64,000 nt of DNA from Deltaproteobacteria bacterium (GTDB lineage Bacteria > Myxococcota_A > Bradymonadia > REDH01): NCBI GenBank assembly GCA_007693585.1, contig REDH01000065.1:1-64000 (forward strand). The letters run 5' to 3'. How positions within the stretch are numbered: the stretch's first letter is position 1; each line of letters opens with the position of its first letter. The notes beneath the pieces are model-generated. The model was not told the DNA's origin and searched no databases. It saw only the letters and a program-made list of their open reading frames with translations. The translations under genes and the position numbers were made by a program. Shown one piece after another: positions 8,541 to 18,918 of this stretch.

Positions 8541-9800
8541 ATGGATCGCGAAGCCTTTCTCGACCGTCTACTCGCCCAGAACCAATTCGCCATCAAGCTC
8601 GGGCTCGATGCGATGCGGGCCGCCGTTCTGTCCACCGGGCTGCAGCGCGTCGCGCGGCACATGGTACTCGTCGGCGGGACAAACGGGAAGGGCACCACCG
8701 CTGCGGCGCTCGCCTGCATTGCCCATGCCATGGGGTGGCGCACCGGGCTCTACACCTCGCCCCACCTCATCGACTTCCGGGAGCGAATCCGCGTCGACGG
8801 TGTTCCCGTATCCTGGCCGGACCTCCTCCGTATCGCGCCGGACCTCCTCGACCGGTTCGATGGGCGCCGGCAACCGGCCCAGGGCGATCGTCCCCTCACC
8901 TACTTCGAGCTCACCACATTGCTGGCGCTGGAGCACTTCCGAAGGGCAGGACCCCTCGACCTGGCTGTCATCGAGGTTGGTCTCGGGGGCAGGCTCGACG
9001 CCACCAATGTGCTCGACCGAGACCTCGTGGTCCTGACCGGAGTGGACCTGGACCACCAGGAATGGCTCGGGAACACGGTGAAGGCAATCGCGACCGAGAA
9101 GGCAGCCCTTGCCAGACCCGGAATACCCTGTCTGACGACCGAAGGCGCCGGGGGAATCGCGGAGCTGGAACGCGCGGTGAGGGAGCGCCGGGGGAGCCTC
9201 GAGCGGGTCCATTGCCGGGTTCCGGAGCCCACTCCACGGGAACGTGCCCTCTGCCTCGCCGGTGAGACCCTCCGCCACCTTCTCCTGGACACGAGCACCG
9301 GGCCTCCGTCGAGCTCCGACCTGGCGAAGCTCGACAATGCCGTCCGCTTCGCGCGGACGCGCCTTCGCTGGCCCGGCCGACAGGAGCGCCGACTCTGGGA
9401 GCACGGCACCCTGTGGCTTGACGGTGCGCACAACGCCGAGTCCGCACGGGCCAGCGCCAGGTGGCTGGAGAGCACGCGGGAGCAACGCGCTGGAGGGCTG
9501 GCGGCCGTGGTGGGACTCTCCGGCGACAGGACGGTGCGAGAAGTCCTGTCCCCGCTGCTGCCCTTGGTGGACGACTGGTGGGTCACCGCGCCCTCGAGCC
9601 GAGGGCGCAATGCCGTCGAAGTGGCACAGGAACTGGAGGCGCTCGGAGCGGTGAACGTCTCGGTGGCGGACGCCGCCGGGGGGGCGCTCGTCCATGCGTC
9701 GCATCATCGGAGGGACGTGCTGGTGGTCGGCAGTCTCTACCTGCTGGGAGATGTCCTTGACCACCTTGGCGTCACGGCCGACGATCTGGCGCTCTGGTAG
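8541..9800 (+). CDS. folC: Bifunctional dihydrofolate/folylpolyglutamate synthase
   Basis: FolC adds glutamate to dihydropteroate and to reduced folates using ATP. The protein has 419 residues, as usual. The P-loop VGGTNGKGTT, TSPHL, DATNVL, the DH...LGNT...EKA stretch and LDGAHNAES of the Mur-ligase-like C-terminal domain are all present. ATG 8541 (MDREAFLDRLL) fits the family N terminus, although no clear Shine-Dalgarno precedes it. It follows the CRP-like gene by 10 bases. A small stem-loop, ACCTTC/GAAGGT at 9809-9825, and a stronger hairpin at 9961 lie downstream. Confidence 0.93.
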   Translation: MDREAFLDRLLAQNQFAIKLGLDAMRAAVLSTGLQRVARHMVLVGGTNGKGTTAAALACIAHAMGWRTGLYTSPHLIDFRERIRVDGVPVSWPDLLRIAPDLLDRFDGRRQPAQGDRPLTYFELTTLLALEHFRRAGPLDLAVIEVGLGGRLDATNVLDRDLVVLTGVDLDHQEWLGNTVKAIATEKAALARPGIPCLTTEGAGGIAELERAVRERRGSLERVHCRVPEPTPRERALCLAGETLRHLLLDTSTGPPSSSDLAKLDNAVRFARTRLRWPGRQERRLWEHGTLWLDGAHNAESARASARWLESTREQRAGGLAAVVGLSGDRTVREVLSPLLPLVDDWWVTAPSSRGRNAVEVAQELEALGAVNVSVADAAGGALVHASHHRRDVLVVGSLYLLGDVLDHLGVTADDLALW

Positions 9801-9881
9801 ACACCTGCACCTTCTTTTCGAAGGTCGGCTCGAGGACAGCCGAGTGGCACACCCGGGCGCGAAGCAAGAGCGCTGACCTCA

Positions 9882-9951
9882 CCATGCAGCGGCTGGCACT
9901 GCACGCCCGGCCCCCTGACACTGGCCGCACCATGCAGCGGCTGACACAACG
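9882..9951. repeat. Diverged tandem duplication of about 48 bp
   Basis: The 14-mer ATGCAGCGGCTG plus CC before it occurs at 9882 and again at 9930, 48 bases apart, and the flanks are partly alike (both continue into C-rich CCCCC runs). It lies in the 190-base gap between convergent folC and the lipoprotein gene, which has no other convincing coding sequence. Confidence 0.5.
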
Positions 9952-9960
9952 CGTCCAGCC

Positions 9961-9988
9961 CCCCGCCACGCAGGCTCGGCGGGGTGTT
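9961..9988. terminator. Hairpin terminator between convergent genes
   Basis: CCCCGCC (9961-9967) pairs with GGCGGGG (9978-9984) around a 10-base loop and is followed on the plus strand by TGTTT. It would end folC transcripts. It also abuts the stop of the minus-strand lipoprotein gene. Confidence 0.55.
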
Positions 9989-9991
9989 TCC

Positions 9992-11818
9992 CTAGCGACG
10001 ACGGAGGGTTCCATAGAAGTTGCCAGGCATTTCCTCGTTTGCACCGGACTGCGCGCTCCAGCGGAACTGGCCACGCCACTGGCACCGGGCGGAGGTGGGG
10101 GTCCTGCGTCCCATGGCATCGATCTGGAAGTTGTCGTTGTTGTCGATCAGGGGGCAGGGCTGCTCGTCCGGGGTCTGCAGGATGAAGGTGTTGGTGGTGT
10201 CGGCCTCGAGGGCGAGGAACTGGTCCCGAATGGTGTCGGCGAGCGCACTGATGGCGGAGTTGCAGATCTGGAGGCAGGTGTTCGAGAGACCGCCGCAGGA
10301 CTGAGCGATCTCCTGGCAGTCGATGAACTCCCGGATGAAGGCCTCGAACCCTTCGACGCCGAAGAACTCGGGCAGGATGATGCGCTCGATGACATAGACG
10401 AGTATCTGCCCGTAGCGAAACGTCATGTCGAAGGGGTCGATCTGGAGTGCGTGATCGAACCCGAGGCCCCGACCGCCGAGCTGGATGGACCCGGTGAAGT
10501 CGCCCTCGATGGGTCGGTAGCCGAGAAGGCTGAGGTCCTCGTCGAACCGGTCGCCCTGGAACGTGATGTAGATGGCGTCGAAGACGACGGTGTTGGGCCC
10601 GGGGAGCAGCCCGTTGACGTCGGGTTCGCGCGTGATCTCGATCTCTCCCCCAAGCTCGAGGTTCTGGAAGATGTCGCGTACTTCGAGCGCCGCATCGGCG
10701 AAGTTGGTGTAGCCGCTGGGCAGGACTTCCCGCAGCAGGTCATTGACCAGCCCGATGACGAGCGGTCGAACGGAGCCGGGGATCTGGCTTCCGGCGATGG
10801 ATTCGATGATACCGACGAGCGCACCGGCGGGGTCTTCGAAGAACCCGAAGATCAGGTCAAGGACGGTCCGGATGTTGCCGGGCAGTGCATCGTAGATGCT
10901 GAGGACGGTGTCGACGGAGTAGGTGCCGGACACGATCGGGTAGAGGTCGATCATGGGGACGTCGACCTGGATCTCCTGACCCACGATGTTGTCGATGGGG
11001 AGTCCGTCGGCGCAGCCGTAGGTGACGGCCCGACCGTTGATCGTGCCGTAGGCGACCACGAACTGCATCGGCTCCTCGTCAAGCTCGATGGTGTGGGGAT
11101 GCGCCGGGATGTCGTTGTTGCGGATACCGGTCAGCTCGGGGCTGTACCATGCTGTCTCCCCGTCGCCGGGGTCATTGGGGTAGGAACCGCGGATGGTGGA
11201 GCAGAGCCTCGGCCGGTCGAAGTAGAGGAAGAGGTGGACGGTCTCCAGTTGCCGCGGACCGTCGTACAGGGCCTGGATGATGTAATCCGAGCTGTCCTTG
11301 TCGGCGACGCGGACGACGAATGTGACCGGTTCCACATCGGCGTTGCTCGGAACCGAGACGCGCACCTGAAACTGCGCGGCGAGGGTTCCCGTGCGGAGTT
11401 CGACCGCAGCCCGTCCGTCGGCGTCCGTGCGTGCCCGGGCATTGGCGAGGGAGCTGCCTGCGGCGGCGGGAATCTGGTCGTCGGGGATCCGGAAGTCGAT
11501 GTTGACATCGGGGACCGGTGCGTCCCCCTGCACGAGGCGGACGGCCAGCTCGGCGCGGGTGTCCTGCTGGACGTTGACCGACCGCGGCGTGATGAACTCG
11601 ATTGTGGTCCCTGCGGGAGCGGTGGCCCCGGGCCCGGTGGGATCCGGAACAGGCTCCTCCGTCGTGCTCGCCGGCGTCCCGGGATTGTTGGGCCGGTCCG
11701 GCGGACCCTCATCCGTGAATCCGCCGTGGACCCCAGGATCGCTTGCACAGCCGCCGAGCGTGAGCGCCGCCGCGAGAAGCGTGAGGAAGAGGCTGTACAG
11801 GATGCGTTGACGGATCAT
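9992..11818 (-). CDS. Large predicted lipoprotein with an Ig-like (Big-1 type) domain
   Basis: 608 residues. The start is set at ATG 11818, where GAGGA precedes MIRQRILYSLF and a hydrophobic segment ending in the lipobox LGGC (Cys at about 23), so it is a lipid-anchored envelope protein. A Pro/Thr-rich linker follows, then an Ig-like domain at about 60-150 with the DADGRAAVELRTG signature of Big-1/invasin repeats. The large remainder is unassigned, and its C-terminal third has clustered Cys residues (CQEIAQSCGGLSNTCLQIC) probably in disulfides. No enzyme motif is visible. It is a separate unit from sdhCAB, with a terminator between. Function unknown. Confidence 0.8.
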   Translation of the reverse strand: MIRQRILYSLFLTLLAAALTLGGCASDPGVHGGFTDEGPPDRPNNPGTPASTTEEPVPDPTGPGATAPAGTTIEFITPRSVNVQQDTRAELAVRLVQGDAPVPDVNIDFRIPDDQIPAAAGSSLANARARTDADGRAAVELRTGTLAAQFQVRVSVPSNADVEPVTFVVRVADKDSSDYIIQALYDGPRQLETVHLFLYFDRPRLCSTIRGSYPNDPGDGETAWYSPELTGIRNNDIPAHPHTIELDEEPMQFVVAYGTINGRAVTYGCADGLPIDNIVGQEIQVDVPMIDLYPIVSGTYSVDTVLSIYDALPGNIRTVLDLIFGFFEDPAGALVGIIESIAGSQIPGSVRPLVIGLVNDLLREVLPSGYTNFADAALEVRDIFQNLELGGEIEITREPDVNGLLPGPNTVVFDAIYITFQGDRFDEDLSLLGYRPIEGDFTGSIQLGGRGLGFDHALQIDPFDMTFRYGQILVYVIERIILPEFFGVEGFEAFIREFIDCQEIAQSCGGLSNTCLQICNSAISALADTIRDQFLALEADTTNTFILQTPDEQPCPLIDNNDNFQIDAMGRRTPTSARCQWRGQFRWSAQSGANEEMPGNFYGTLRRR

Positions 11819-11926
11819 CGGTTCCTCGATCGAGCGAAGCTGGCGCGCGAGCAGCAGCGGAGAGGGCAGGGGGGGCGTGGGCGAGTTGCGGGTCCCCCTT
11901 TGCGCTCGCCACCCCGGAGAGCCCCC

Positions 11927-11956
11927 AGAGTAGCGTGTTGCAAAGCACGGAATCAA
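11927..11956 (-). promoter_or_regulatory. Candidate promoter of the large lipoprotein gene
   Basis: Read on the minus strand, TTGATT and TACTCT are separated by 18 bases, a fair sigma-70-like match about 110 bases upstream of the start at 11818. Chance matches are possible in sequence of this kind. Confidence 0.25.
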
Positions 11957-12082
11957 GGTGGACGTGCAACAATGTCGCGAAGCCAGACCGTTGTGTTCGC
12001 AAGCGGAGACCACGCCGGCCACAACGCCATTCTTCCTCGTCCGTGTCCGCACGGGCGGACGCCACTGCCCTGCGATCGAGAA

Positions 12083-12109
12083 CGCCCCGCGGGATATGCC
12101 GGCGGGGCG
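12083..12109 (-). terminator. Terminator of the sdhCAB operon
   Basis: CGCCCCGC and GCGGGGCG form a perfect 8-base stem with an 11-base loop, 34 bases beyond the sdhB stop. On the minus strand it is followed by GTTCTC rather than a long T-run. Confidence 0.55.
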
Positions 12110-12142
12110 CAGGGGGGAGTGGGCAGGGGGGCGCTGGCCCCC

Positions 12143-12910
12143 TCAGGTCTCGTCCGAGATGAGGGCGGCCTTGAGGTAGAGACGGTTCATCTTCTGGATC
12201 CACTTGGTGGAGATCTCCTTGGGGCAGGCGGCCTCGCACTCGAGTGTGTTGGTGCAGGCCCCAAAGCCCTCGATGTCCATCTGGTCGACCATGCGCTTCG
12301 CTCGCTTCGTGGCTTCCGGCTGTCCTTGCGGCAGCGTGGCCAGGTGACCTACCTTGGCCGCCACGAAGAGCATGGCGGACGCGTTGGGGCAGGCGGCGAC
12401 GCAGGCACCGCAGCCGATGCAGGTGGCGGCGTCGAAGGCGTCGGAAGCGACGGTTCGCGACACGAGGATGCTGTTCGCGTCCGGGGCATTGCCGACGTTG
12501 ACGGAGTTGTAGCCGCCGGCGGCCATGATCCGGTCGAACGCCGCCCGGTCCACGGCGAGGTCCTTGAGCACCGGGAACCCGCGCGCCCGCCACGGTTCCA
12601 GGGTGAGCGTCTCCCCGTCCCTGAACTGCCGCATGTGGAGCTGGCAGGTCGTCGTCCCGTGCTGTGGTCCGTGGGCCATTCCGTTGATGACGATGCCGCA
12701 GGTGCCGCAGATGCCCTCGCGGCAGTCGTGTTCGAAAGCGATGGGTTCCTCGCCACGATTGACGAGCTCTTCGTTCACCTGGTCGAGCATCTCGAGAAAG
12801 GATGCATCGGTGGAAACGTCCTTCGCCTCGTACTTCTCGAACCGTCCGGCCTGGTCCGGCGACGTCTGTCGCCACACGCGGAGGGTGAGGTTGATCGTTC
12901 GGCTGCTCAT
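12143..12910 (-). CDS. sdhB: Succinate dehydrogenase/fumarate reductase iron-sulfur subunit
   Basis: SdhB passes electrons from the flavin to the membrane quinone site through three Fe-S clusters. In its 255 residues the plant-type ferredoxin domain has CREGICGTC plus a downstream Cys (TTTCQL) for [2Fe-2S]. The C-terminal domain has [12 protein letters not shown] for [4Fe-4S] and [12 protein letters not shown] for [3Fe-4S]. The sequence is of the form that pairs with five-helix cytochrome b558 subunits. Its ATG overlaps the sdhA stop by 1 base (TAATG), so translation is coupled. It is the last gene of the sdhCAB operon. Confidence 0.95.
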   Translation of the reverse strand: MSSRTINLTLRVWRQTSPDQAGRFEKYEAKDVSTDASFLEMLDQVNEELVNRGEEPIAFEHDCREGICGTCGIVINGMAHGPQHGTTTCQLHMRQFRDGETLTLEPWRARGFPVLKDLAVDRAAFDRIMAAGGYNSVNVGNAPDANSILVSRTVASDAFDAATCIGCGACVAACPNASAMLFVAAKVGHLATLPQGQPEATKRAKRMVDQMDIEGFGACTNTLECEAACPKEISTKWIQKMNRLYLKAALISDET

Positions 12911-14823
12911 TACTTGTAGCTCCTCTGCGTCAGCTTCACGAACTCGAAGGTGAGCTCTTCCTTGTGGAGGGTGGGCTCATTGCCCGGCCCATTGCTCTCC
13001 CAGGCAGCGACGTGACAGAACTCGTCGTCGTTGCGGAGCGCCTCGCCCTCGGGGGTCTGGTGCTCCTCGCGGAAGTGTCCGCCGCAGGACTCCTCGCGAT
13101 GCAGGGCATCACGCGCCATCAGCTCGGCCAGCTCGATGAAGTCCGCCACACGGTTGGCCTTCTCGAGTTCCTGATTGAAGCTCGCCGTGCTGCCCGGAAC
13201 GAAGACGTTCTCCCAGAACTCGCTGCGCAGGGCGTTGATCCGCGCGATGACGTCCTCGAGTCCCTCCCTGGAGCGGCTCATGCCGACCTTGTCCAGCATC
13301 AGCATGCCGAGCTCCCGGTGGAAGCTCTCCACCGAGCGCTTGCCCTGGATGCCGGCGAGGCGCCCGAGCCGCTCGTTGACGAACGCCAGCGCTTCGCGAA
13401 CCGCCGGGTGGTCCTCGGTGATCGCTTCGGCCCGGTTCCCCGAGAGGTACCCGCCGACCGTGTACGGCAGCACGAAGTAGCCGTCGGCGAGGCCCTGCAT
13501 GAGGGCCGACGCCCCGAGGCGGTTCGCGCCGTGGTCGGAAAAGTTGGCTTCTCCGGCGACGAACAGGCCGGGGATGTTGCTCATGAGGTTGTAGTCCACC
13601 CAGAGGCCGCCCATCGTGTAGTGGGGCGCCGGGTAGATCTTCATGGGCACACGATACGGATCGTCGTCCGTAATCTTCTGGTACATGTCGAAGAGGTTGC
13701 CGTATCGCGCCCGGATGGCGTCCTCGCCGTCCCGCTCGATGGCGTCCCGGAAGTCGAGGTAGACGGCTCGACCGGTGCCCCCCACGCCGCGGCCCTCGTC
13801 GCAGACGTACTTCGCGTTGCGGCTTGCCACGTCGCGGGGCACCATGTTTCCGAAGGTCGGATACTTTCGCTCGAGGTAGTAGTCGCGCTCGTCCTCGGGG
13901 ATTTCGTTCGGCGCCCGCCGGTCCCCGGCCTGCTTGGGCACCCAGACGCGCCCGTCATTCCGGAGCGACTCGCTCATCAGTGTGAGCTTGGACTGATACT
14001 CTCCGTGCTGCGGGATGCAGGTCGGGTGAATCTGCGTGTAGCAGGGGTTTGCGAAGAGCGCGCCCCGCCGGTGTGCTCGCCACGTGGCCGTGGTGTTGCA
14101 CGTCATGGCGTTGGTCGACAGGTAGAAGACGTTCGAGTAGCCGCCGGTACACAGGACGACGGCGTCCGCCACATGAACCGACAGCTCGCCGGTCACGAGA
14201 TCCCGCACGACAATCCCGCGCGCGCGGCCATCGACGACGACGAGATCCACCATCTCCGAACGGGTGTGCAGGGTGCATCGCCCCGTGTCCACCATCCTCA
14301 TCAGACTGGAGTAGGCCCCGTAGAGCAGCTGCTGTCCGGTCTGTCCACGCGCGTAGAACGTTCTCGCGACGAGAACGCCCCCGAAGGTCCGGTTCGCCAG
14401 GGTCCCGCCGTACTCGCGGGCGAAGGGCACGCCCTGCGCCACGCACTGATCGATGATGTTCGCGGACACCTCCGCGAGCCGATGGACGTTGGACTCCCGG
14501 GCGCGGAAGTCTCCACCCTTCACCGTGTCGTAGAACAGGCGATGCACGGAATCGCCATCGTTCTGATAGTTCTTCGCCGCGTTGATGCCGCCCTGAGCCG
14601 CGACGGAGTGCGCGCGTCGTGGGCTGTCGTGGTGGGTGAAGACCCGAACCCGGTAGCCCTGCTCGCCCAGCGTCGCCGCCGCCGAGGCGCCGGCGAGCCC
14701 GGTGCCCACGATGATGACCTCGTACTTGCGGCGGTTCGTCGGACCGATGAGCTTCAGCTCCGCCTTGTGCTTGTTCCAGCGGTCCGCGATGGGTCCGGTG
14801 GGCGAATTCGAGTGCAGGGACAT
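12910..14823 (-). CDS. sdhA: Succinate dehydrogenase/fumarate reductase flavoprotein subunit
   Basis: SdhA oxidises succinate to fumarate with covalently bound FAD. It has 637 residues, typical for the b558-linked class. Visible features are the dinucleotide-binding [15 protein letters not shown] near residue 42, the flavinylation segment [13 protein letters not shown], the substrate-site [13 protein letters not shown] and [12 protein letters not shown] near the FAD. It lies between sdhC (75-base gap) and sdhB (1-base overlap). ATG 14823 is used, with CGGAGGAAG a few bases upstream on the minus strand. Confidence 0.95.
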   Translation of the reverse strand: MSLHSNSPTGPIADRWNKHKAELKLIGPTNRRKYEVIIVGTGLAGASAAATLGEQGYRVRVFTHHDSPRRAHSVAAQGGINAAKNYQNDGDSVHRLFYDTVKGGDFRARESNVHRLAEVSANIIDQCVAQGVPFAREYGGTLANRTFGGVLVARTFYARGQTGQQLLYGAYSSLMRMVDTGRCTLHTRSEMVDLVVVDGRARGIVVRDLVTGELSVHVADAVVLCTGGYSNVFYLSTNAMTCNTTATWRAHRRGALFANPCYTQIHPTCIPQHGEYQSKLTLMSESLRNDGRVWVPKQAGDRRAPNEIPEDERDYYLERKYPTFGNMVPRDVASRNAKYVCDEGRGVGGTGRAVYLDFRDAIERDGEDAIRARYGNLFDMYQKITDDDPYRVPMKIYPAPHYTMGGLWVDYNLMSNIPGLFVAGEANFSDHGANRLGASALMQGLADGYFVLPYTVGGYLSGNRAEAITEDHPAVREALAFVNERLGRLAGIQGKRSVESFHRELGMLMLDKVGMSRSREGLEDVIARINALRSEFWENVFVPGSTASFNQELEKANRVADFIELAELMARDALHREESCGGHFREEHQTPEGEALRNDDEFCHVAAWESNGPGNEPTLHKEELTFEFVKLTQRSYK

Positions 14824-14898
14824 GTGCTTCCTCCGAAGGGAGTGCGGAAGCCCGGGGACAGTCCCCCTCCCGGGCAGGGATCGGGGCGTGAAACGGCG

Positions 14899-15600
14899 TC
14901 AGTTCCCGCCGGCTTCGAGGGCGCCGAGCAGGATCGCGAGCGGGATGGACGCGAAGCCGACGGCGAGGAGCGCGGAGAGCGCGAACCCGACCTTCTCGAT
15001 GATCGGCGTATACTTCGGGTGATGGAAACCGATGGACCGAATGGCGCTGTGGATGCCGTGGAACAGGTGCCAGCCGATGAGCAGGCTCGCCACGATGTAG
15101 AAGCCGCCGTGGAGGGGAGAGCTGAGTGTCTCGATCACGAGCGCGCTGATTTCCTCGGTGGCCCCGGGCCCGTGCACTTCACTGCGACGAAGGCGAAAAT
15201 CCCAGATGTGCAGGGGGATGAACGCCAACACGACCAGCCCGCTCACGATCATCGTCCCCGAAGCAAGCCGGGCCACCGGCCCCTTCGGACGCTTCGACGC
15301 CGACACGGCGTAGGAGCCCCCGCGGGCCTTTCGATTGTCCGCCCAGAGCTGCAGGACGAGCCCCACGTGGAGCACGAAGAAGACCACAAGACCCAACTCC
15401 GCGAGGGGGAGCACCGGAATCTCGTGCAGCGCATGGGCGTAGTCGTCCATGCCGGTCGCACGCCCTTCTCCGGACGGCGCGAAGATCAGGAGGTTGCCCG
15501 CCAGATGAGCGATGAGGAAGCCGACGAGCGCGAGCCCGGTGAGGGCGACCAGGACCTTCTTGCCGATGGTCGACGAGAATGTCTGCGTGAACCAGTTCAA
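14899..15600 (-). CDS. sdhC: Succinate dehydrogenase cytochrome b558-type membrane subunit
   Basis: 233 residues with five hydrophobic helices. Histidines at helix positions that can bind two hemes (LIAHLAGNLL, FVLHVGLVLQL, PLHIWDF, GWHLFHGIHS) match the Bacillus/Bacteroides-type single membrane subunit, which reduces quinone and anchors SdhAB. No sdhD is present, as expected for this class. The start is a TTG at 15600 with GAGG 8 bases upstream. That Shine-Dalgarno lies inside a five-codon mini-ORF (ATG at 15614) whose TGA overlaps the TTG. It is the first gene of sdhCAB and is divergent from sucC. Confidence 0.92.
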   Translation of the reverse strand: MNWFTQTFSSTIGKKVLVALTGLALVGFLIAHLAGNLLIFAPSGEGRATGMDDYAHALHEIPVLPLAELGLVVFFVLHVGLVLQLWADNRKARGGSYAVSASKRPKGPVARLASGTMIVSGLVVLAFIPLHIWDFRLRRSEVHGPGATEEISALVIETLSSPLHGGFYIVASLLIGWHLFHGIHSAIRSIGFHHPKYTPIIEKVGFALSALLAVGFASIPLAILLGALEAGGN

Positions 15601-15796
15601 GGCGTATACCTCATCGTGCGGCGCGCGGTGTGCGGGGCCCCCGACGCGCGCCGGGAGGGGAAGTAAGTCCTGCCATGCGGCAGCTCAAGCCCGGACGAGG
15701 GGGCATCTGCAGCGGATTCGTGAAATCCGCCCCGGGCCGGGCCGAAGCGGGCCGTTACACCTTCATGCCGCGTTGCACAAGAGCCAAGCCCGGGGC

Positions 15797-15842
15797 GCGG
15801 CCCCCCGGCCACCGAACCCGCGGCCCCCCGGCCACCGAACCC
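15797..15842. repeat. Perfect 2 x 23-bp tandem repeat
   Basis: Two identical adjacent 23-base units start at 15797 and 15820. Each begins GCGGCCCCCCGGCC and ends ACCGAACCC. They sit midway between the divergent sdhC and sucC genes, 24 bases upstream of the sucC -35 element. Confidence 0.85.
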
Positions 15843-15865
15843 GCCGCCCCACACCGTATAGCCGG

Positions 15866-15894
15866 TTGACCACCGGGAAGCCGTGGTCTATGAC
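15866..15894 (+). promoter_or_regulatory. Sigma-70-type promoter of sucCD
   Basis: TTGACC (15866-15871) and TATGAC (15889-15894) are separated by exactly 17 bases. They match the consensus at 5 of 6 and 4 of 6 positions and lie about 175 bases upstream of the sucC start. Confidence 0.5.
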
Positions 15895-16068
15895 GCGCCG
15901 CGCGCAGGGCAGGCAGCCGTCGCCGGACTTCCCGATCACGGAGCCTGCCTCCTGTCACCGCCGTGTCCTCGTCGTGCACGGAGTGTCCCGCAGGTCATGT
16001 TCGACCTCGGCCGGGGGACGAGGTGCTCGACTGCGCGTCCCTCCACCCTCCGCGATCTTGGTGAGCGA

Positions 16069-17229
16069 ATGAACATCCACGAGTACCAGGCGAAGGAACT
16101 GCTCGGCCGCTACGGCGTCACCGTGCCCCGCGGCAAGGCCGTCACCAGCGTCGATGAAGCCGTCGAAGCCGCCCGTGATCTCGGCAGCGCTGTCACCGTC
16201 GTGAAGGCGCAGATCCACGCCGGCGGGCGCGGAAAGGCGGGTGGGGTGAAGCTCGCCCGCAGCCTCGACGAGGTGCGGGAGCACGCCGGGGCCATCCTCG
16301 GCGCTACGCTCGTCACCCATCAGACCGGCCCCGAGGGTCAGCTCGTCCGCCGGCTCTATGTCGAGGAGGGATGCGCGATCGACCGCGAACTCTACCTTGG
16401 CGTGGTCCTCGACCGGGAGACCAATCGCGTCACCTTCATGGCCTCCACCGAGGGGGGAACCGAGATCGAAGAGGTCGCCGAGGCGACCCCCGAGAAGATT
16501 GTGAAGGCGAACGTCCACCCGCTGACCGGGCTCACGGGATTTCAGGCACGCCAGCTCGCCTTCGCCCTGGGGCTCGAGGGCAAGGCCGTGGGCAAGGCCG
16601 TTCGCTTCATGCAGGGCCTCTACCGCGCCTTCGTCGAGCACGACGCCAGCCTCGCCGAGATCAATCCCCTCGTGCTCACCGCAGACGGGGACATCATCGC
16701 CCTCGATGCCAAGATGAACTTCGACAGCAACGCCCTCTACCGCCAGAAGGCACTCCTCGAGTACAGGGACCTCGACGAGGAGGACCCCGCCGAGATCGAG
16801 GCGTCGAAGCATGATCTGTCCTACATCAACCTGGATGGCAACATCGGGTGCATGGTCAACGGTGCCGGACTCGCGATGGCCACGATGGACATCATCAAGC
16901 ACTTCGGCGGCGAACCCGCCAACTTCCTCGACGTCGGCGGTGGTGCCACCGCCGAGCGGGTCGCCGCAGCCTTCCGGATCATCACCGGTGACCCGAAGGT
17001 CAAAGGCATCTTCGTCAACATATTCGGCGGAATCATGAAGTGCGACGTCATCGCGGAGGGCGTCGTCGCAGCCGCGCGCGAAGTTGGACTGACCGTGCCC
17101 CTCGCCGTGCGCCTCGAAGGAACCAACGTCGACCTCGGCAAGACGATCCTCGCCGAGAGCGGACTCACCATCATCGCGGCCGAAGACATGGCCGACGGTG
17201 CCCGCAAGATCATCGAGGCGGTCGGCTGA
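16069..17229 (+). CDS. sucC: Succinyl-CoA synthetase beta subunit
   Basis: SucC forms the nucleotide- and succinate-binding half of succinyl-CoA synthetase, which makes ATP or GTP in the TCA cycle. It has 386 residues (E. coli 388). The start [17 protein letters not shown] is diagnostic, followed by an ATP-grasp domain ([17 protein letters not shown]) and the C-terminal CoA-ligase domain ([29 protein letters not shown]). ATG 16069 is chosen for the conserved N terminus, although the frame is open upstream. sucD follows after 59 bases. Confidence 0.95.
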   Translation: MNIHEYQAKELLGRYGVTVPRGKAVTSVDEAVEAARDLGSAVTVVKAQIHAGGRGKAGGVKLARSLDEVREHAGAILGATLVTHQTGPEGQLVRRLYVEEGCAIDRELYLGVVLDRETNRVTFMASTEGGTEIEEVAEATPEKIVKANVHPLTGLTGFQARQLAFALGLEGKAVGKAVRFMQGLYRAFVEHDASLAEINPLVLTADGDIIALDAKMNFDSNALYRQKALLEYRDLDEEDPAEIEASKHDLSYINLDGNIGCMVNGAGLAMATMDIIKHFGGEPANFLDVGGGATAERVAAAFRIITGDPKVKGIFVNIFGGIMKCDVIAEGVVAAAREVGLTVPLAVRLEGTNVDLGKTILAESGLTIIAAEDMADGARKIIEAVG

Positions 17230-17288
17230 ACTCGGCCCGGATCAGGATTTCACCAGCACCGCAATCGATGCGGAACCGGAGGCGCAGC

Positions 17289-18164
<876 letters not shown>

Positions 18165-18321
18165 GTCGTCGAACGCCGTCGGCACGGGCAGCGTCCGGGA
18201 CGCCGCCGCTCATTGCAGGAGCTCTCCATCGATCGCGGCAACCCGCAGCGCGACACCGCCTCTTCACAGCACACAGCGCGCGACGCTCTCGACGCGCAAC
18301 AGCACACCCAAGGAGTCTTTC

Positions 18322-18747
18322 ATGGCCATCGAGCGTACCCTCAGCATCATCAAGCCCGACGGCGTCGAGCGCAACCTCGTCGGCACCATCCTGGCCCGCT
18401 TCGAGAGCGCCGGACTGCGCATCGCCGCCGGACGCCTCGTGCACCTGTCCGAGCGCGAAGCCGGCGAGTTCTACGCCGTCCACCGCGAGCGGCCGTTCTT
18501 CGGTGAGCTCGTCGAGTTCATGACCCGGGGCCCCGTGTTCATCTCCGTGCTGGAAGGCGAGAACGCGATCGCCCGCAATCGCGAGATCATGGGCGCCACC
18601 AACCCGGCCGAGGCAGCGGAAGGAACCATCCGCAAGGACTTCGCTCAGTCCATCGGCGAGAACACCGTGCACGGGTCCGATGGCCCGGACACCGCCGCCA
18701 TTGAGATCGCGTTCTTCTTCGCCGGCACGGAGCTTCACGGCGACTGA
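18322..18747 (+). CDS. ndk: Nucleoside diphosphate kinase
   Basis: Ndk transfers the gamma phosphate between nucleoside triphosphates and diphosphates. Its 141 residues are the normal size. [10 protein letters not shown] is the family start and NTVHGSDG contains the phosphorylated His117. AAGGAG lies 6 bases before ATG 18322. Its position after sucCD fits the known metabolic link between succinyl-CoA synthetase and nucleotide balancing. A hairpin terminator follows directly. Confidence 0.96.
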   Translation: MAIERTLSIIKPDGVERNLVGTILARFESAGLRIAAGRLVHLSEREAGEFYAVHRERPFFGELVEFMTRGPVFISVLEGENAIARNREIMGATNPAEAAEGTIRKDFAQSIGENTVHGSDGPDTAAIEIAFFFAGTELHGD

Positions 18748-18777
18748 GCGCGCGTCGACAGGGCCGCCGAGCCGACG

Positions 18778-18810
18778 CGCCACGCTCCCTGCCCTGGGTC
18801 GTGGCGTTTT
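18778..18810 (+). terminator. Rho-independent terminator after ndk
   Basis: CGCCACG pairs with CGTGGCG around a 15-base loop, followed by TTTT at 18807-18810. A second overlapping hairpin, GCGCGTCG/CGACGCGC, lies just before it at 18750-18780. Confidence 0.7.
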
Positions 18811-18918
18811 GCGTGTCCGGGCCCCGAAGTCTTGCGCTCCCTTGCCTCCGGCCCGATCCCCCGTTACGCGTGGGCCGCGGCACGACGCCCGAGACGCCCC
18901 CACGGAACGGACAACCGC

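Larger units (their letters stand above)
11819..12142. other. Intergenic region between sdhB and the lipoprotein gene
   Basis: These 324 bases hold the sdh-operon terminator hairpin at 12083-12109 and a weak minus-strand promoter candidate at 11927-11956. The stretch between them has no start codon with a ribosome-binding site and no coding bias, and I see no gene in it. Confidence 0.6.
15601..16068. other. Divergent regulatory region between sdhCAB and sucCD
   Basis: These 468 bases hold a 23-base tandem repeat (15797-15842) and a good plus-strand promoter for sucC (15866-15894). A weaker minus-strand candidate for sdhC has TTGAGC at 15683-15688 and TACTTC at 15660-15665, 17 bases apart. 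The open frames running through it lack coding character, and I see no gene. Confidence 0.6.

Noticed and set aside
9809-9825. ACCTTC/GAAGGT stem-loop as the folC terminator
   Set aside because: The stem is only 6 bases with no T-tract after it. The hairpin at 9961 is the better candidate.
9884-12919. 1011-residue plus-strand open frame opposite the lipoprotein and sdhB
   Set aside because: The opposite strand encodes a lipoprotein and an unmistakable SdhB. The plus-strand frame has no motif and no ribosome-binding site.
12964-15666. 900-residue plus-strand open frame opposite sdhA and sdhC
   Set aside because: It is antisense to SdhA and SdhC with intact cofactor motifs, and no domain is visible in it.
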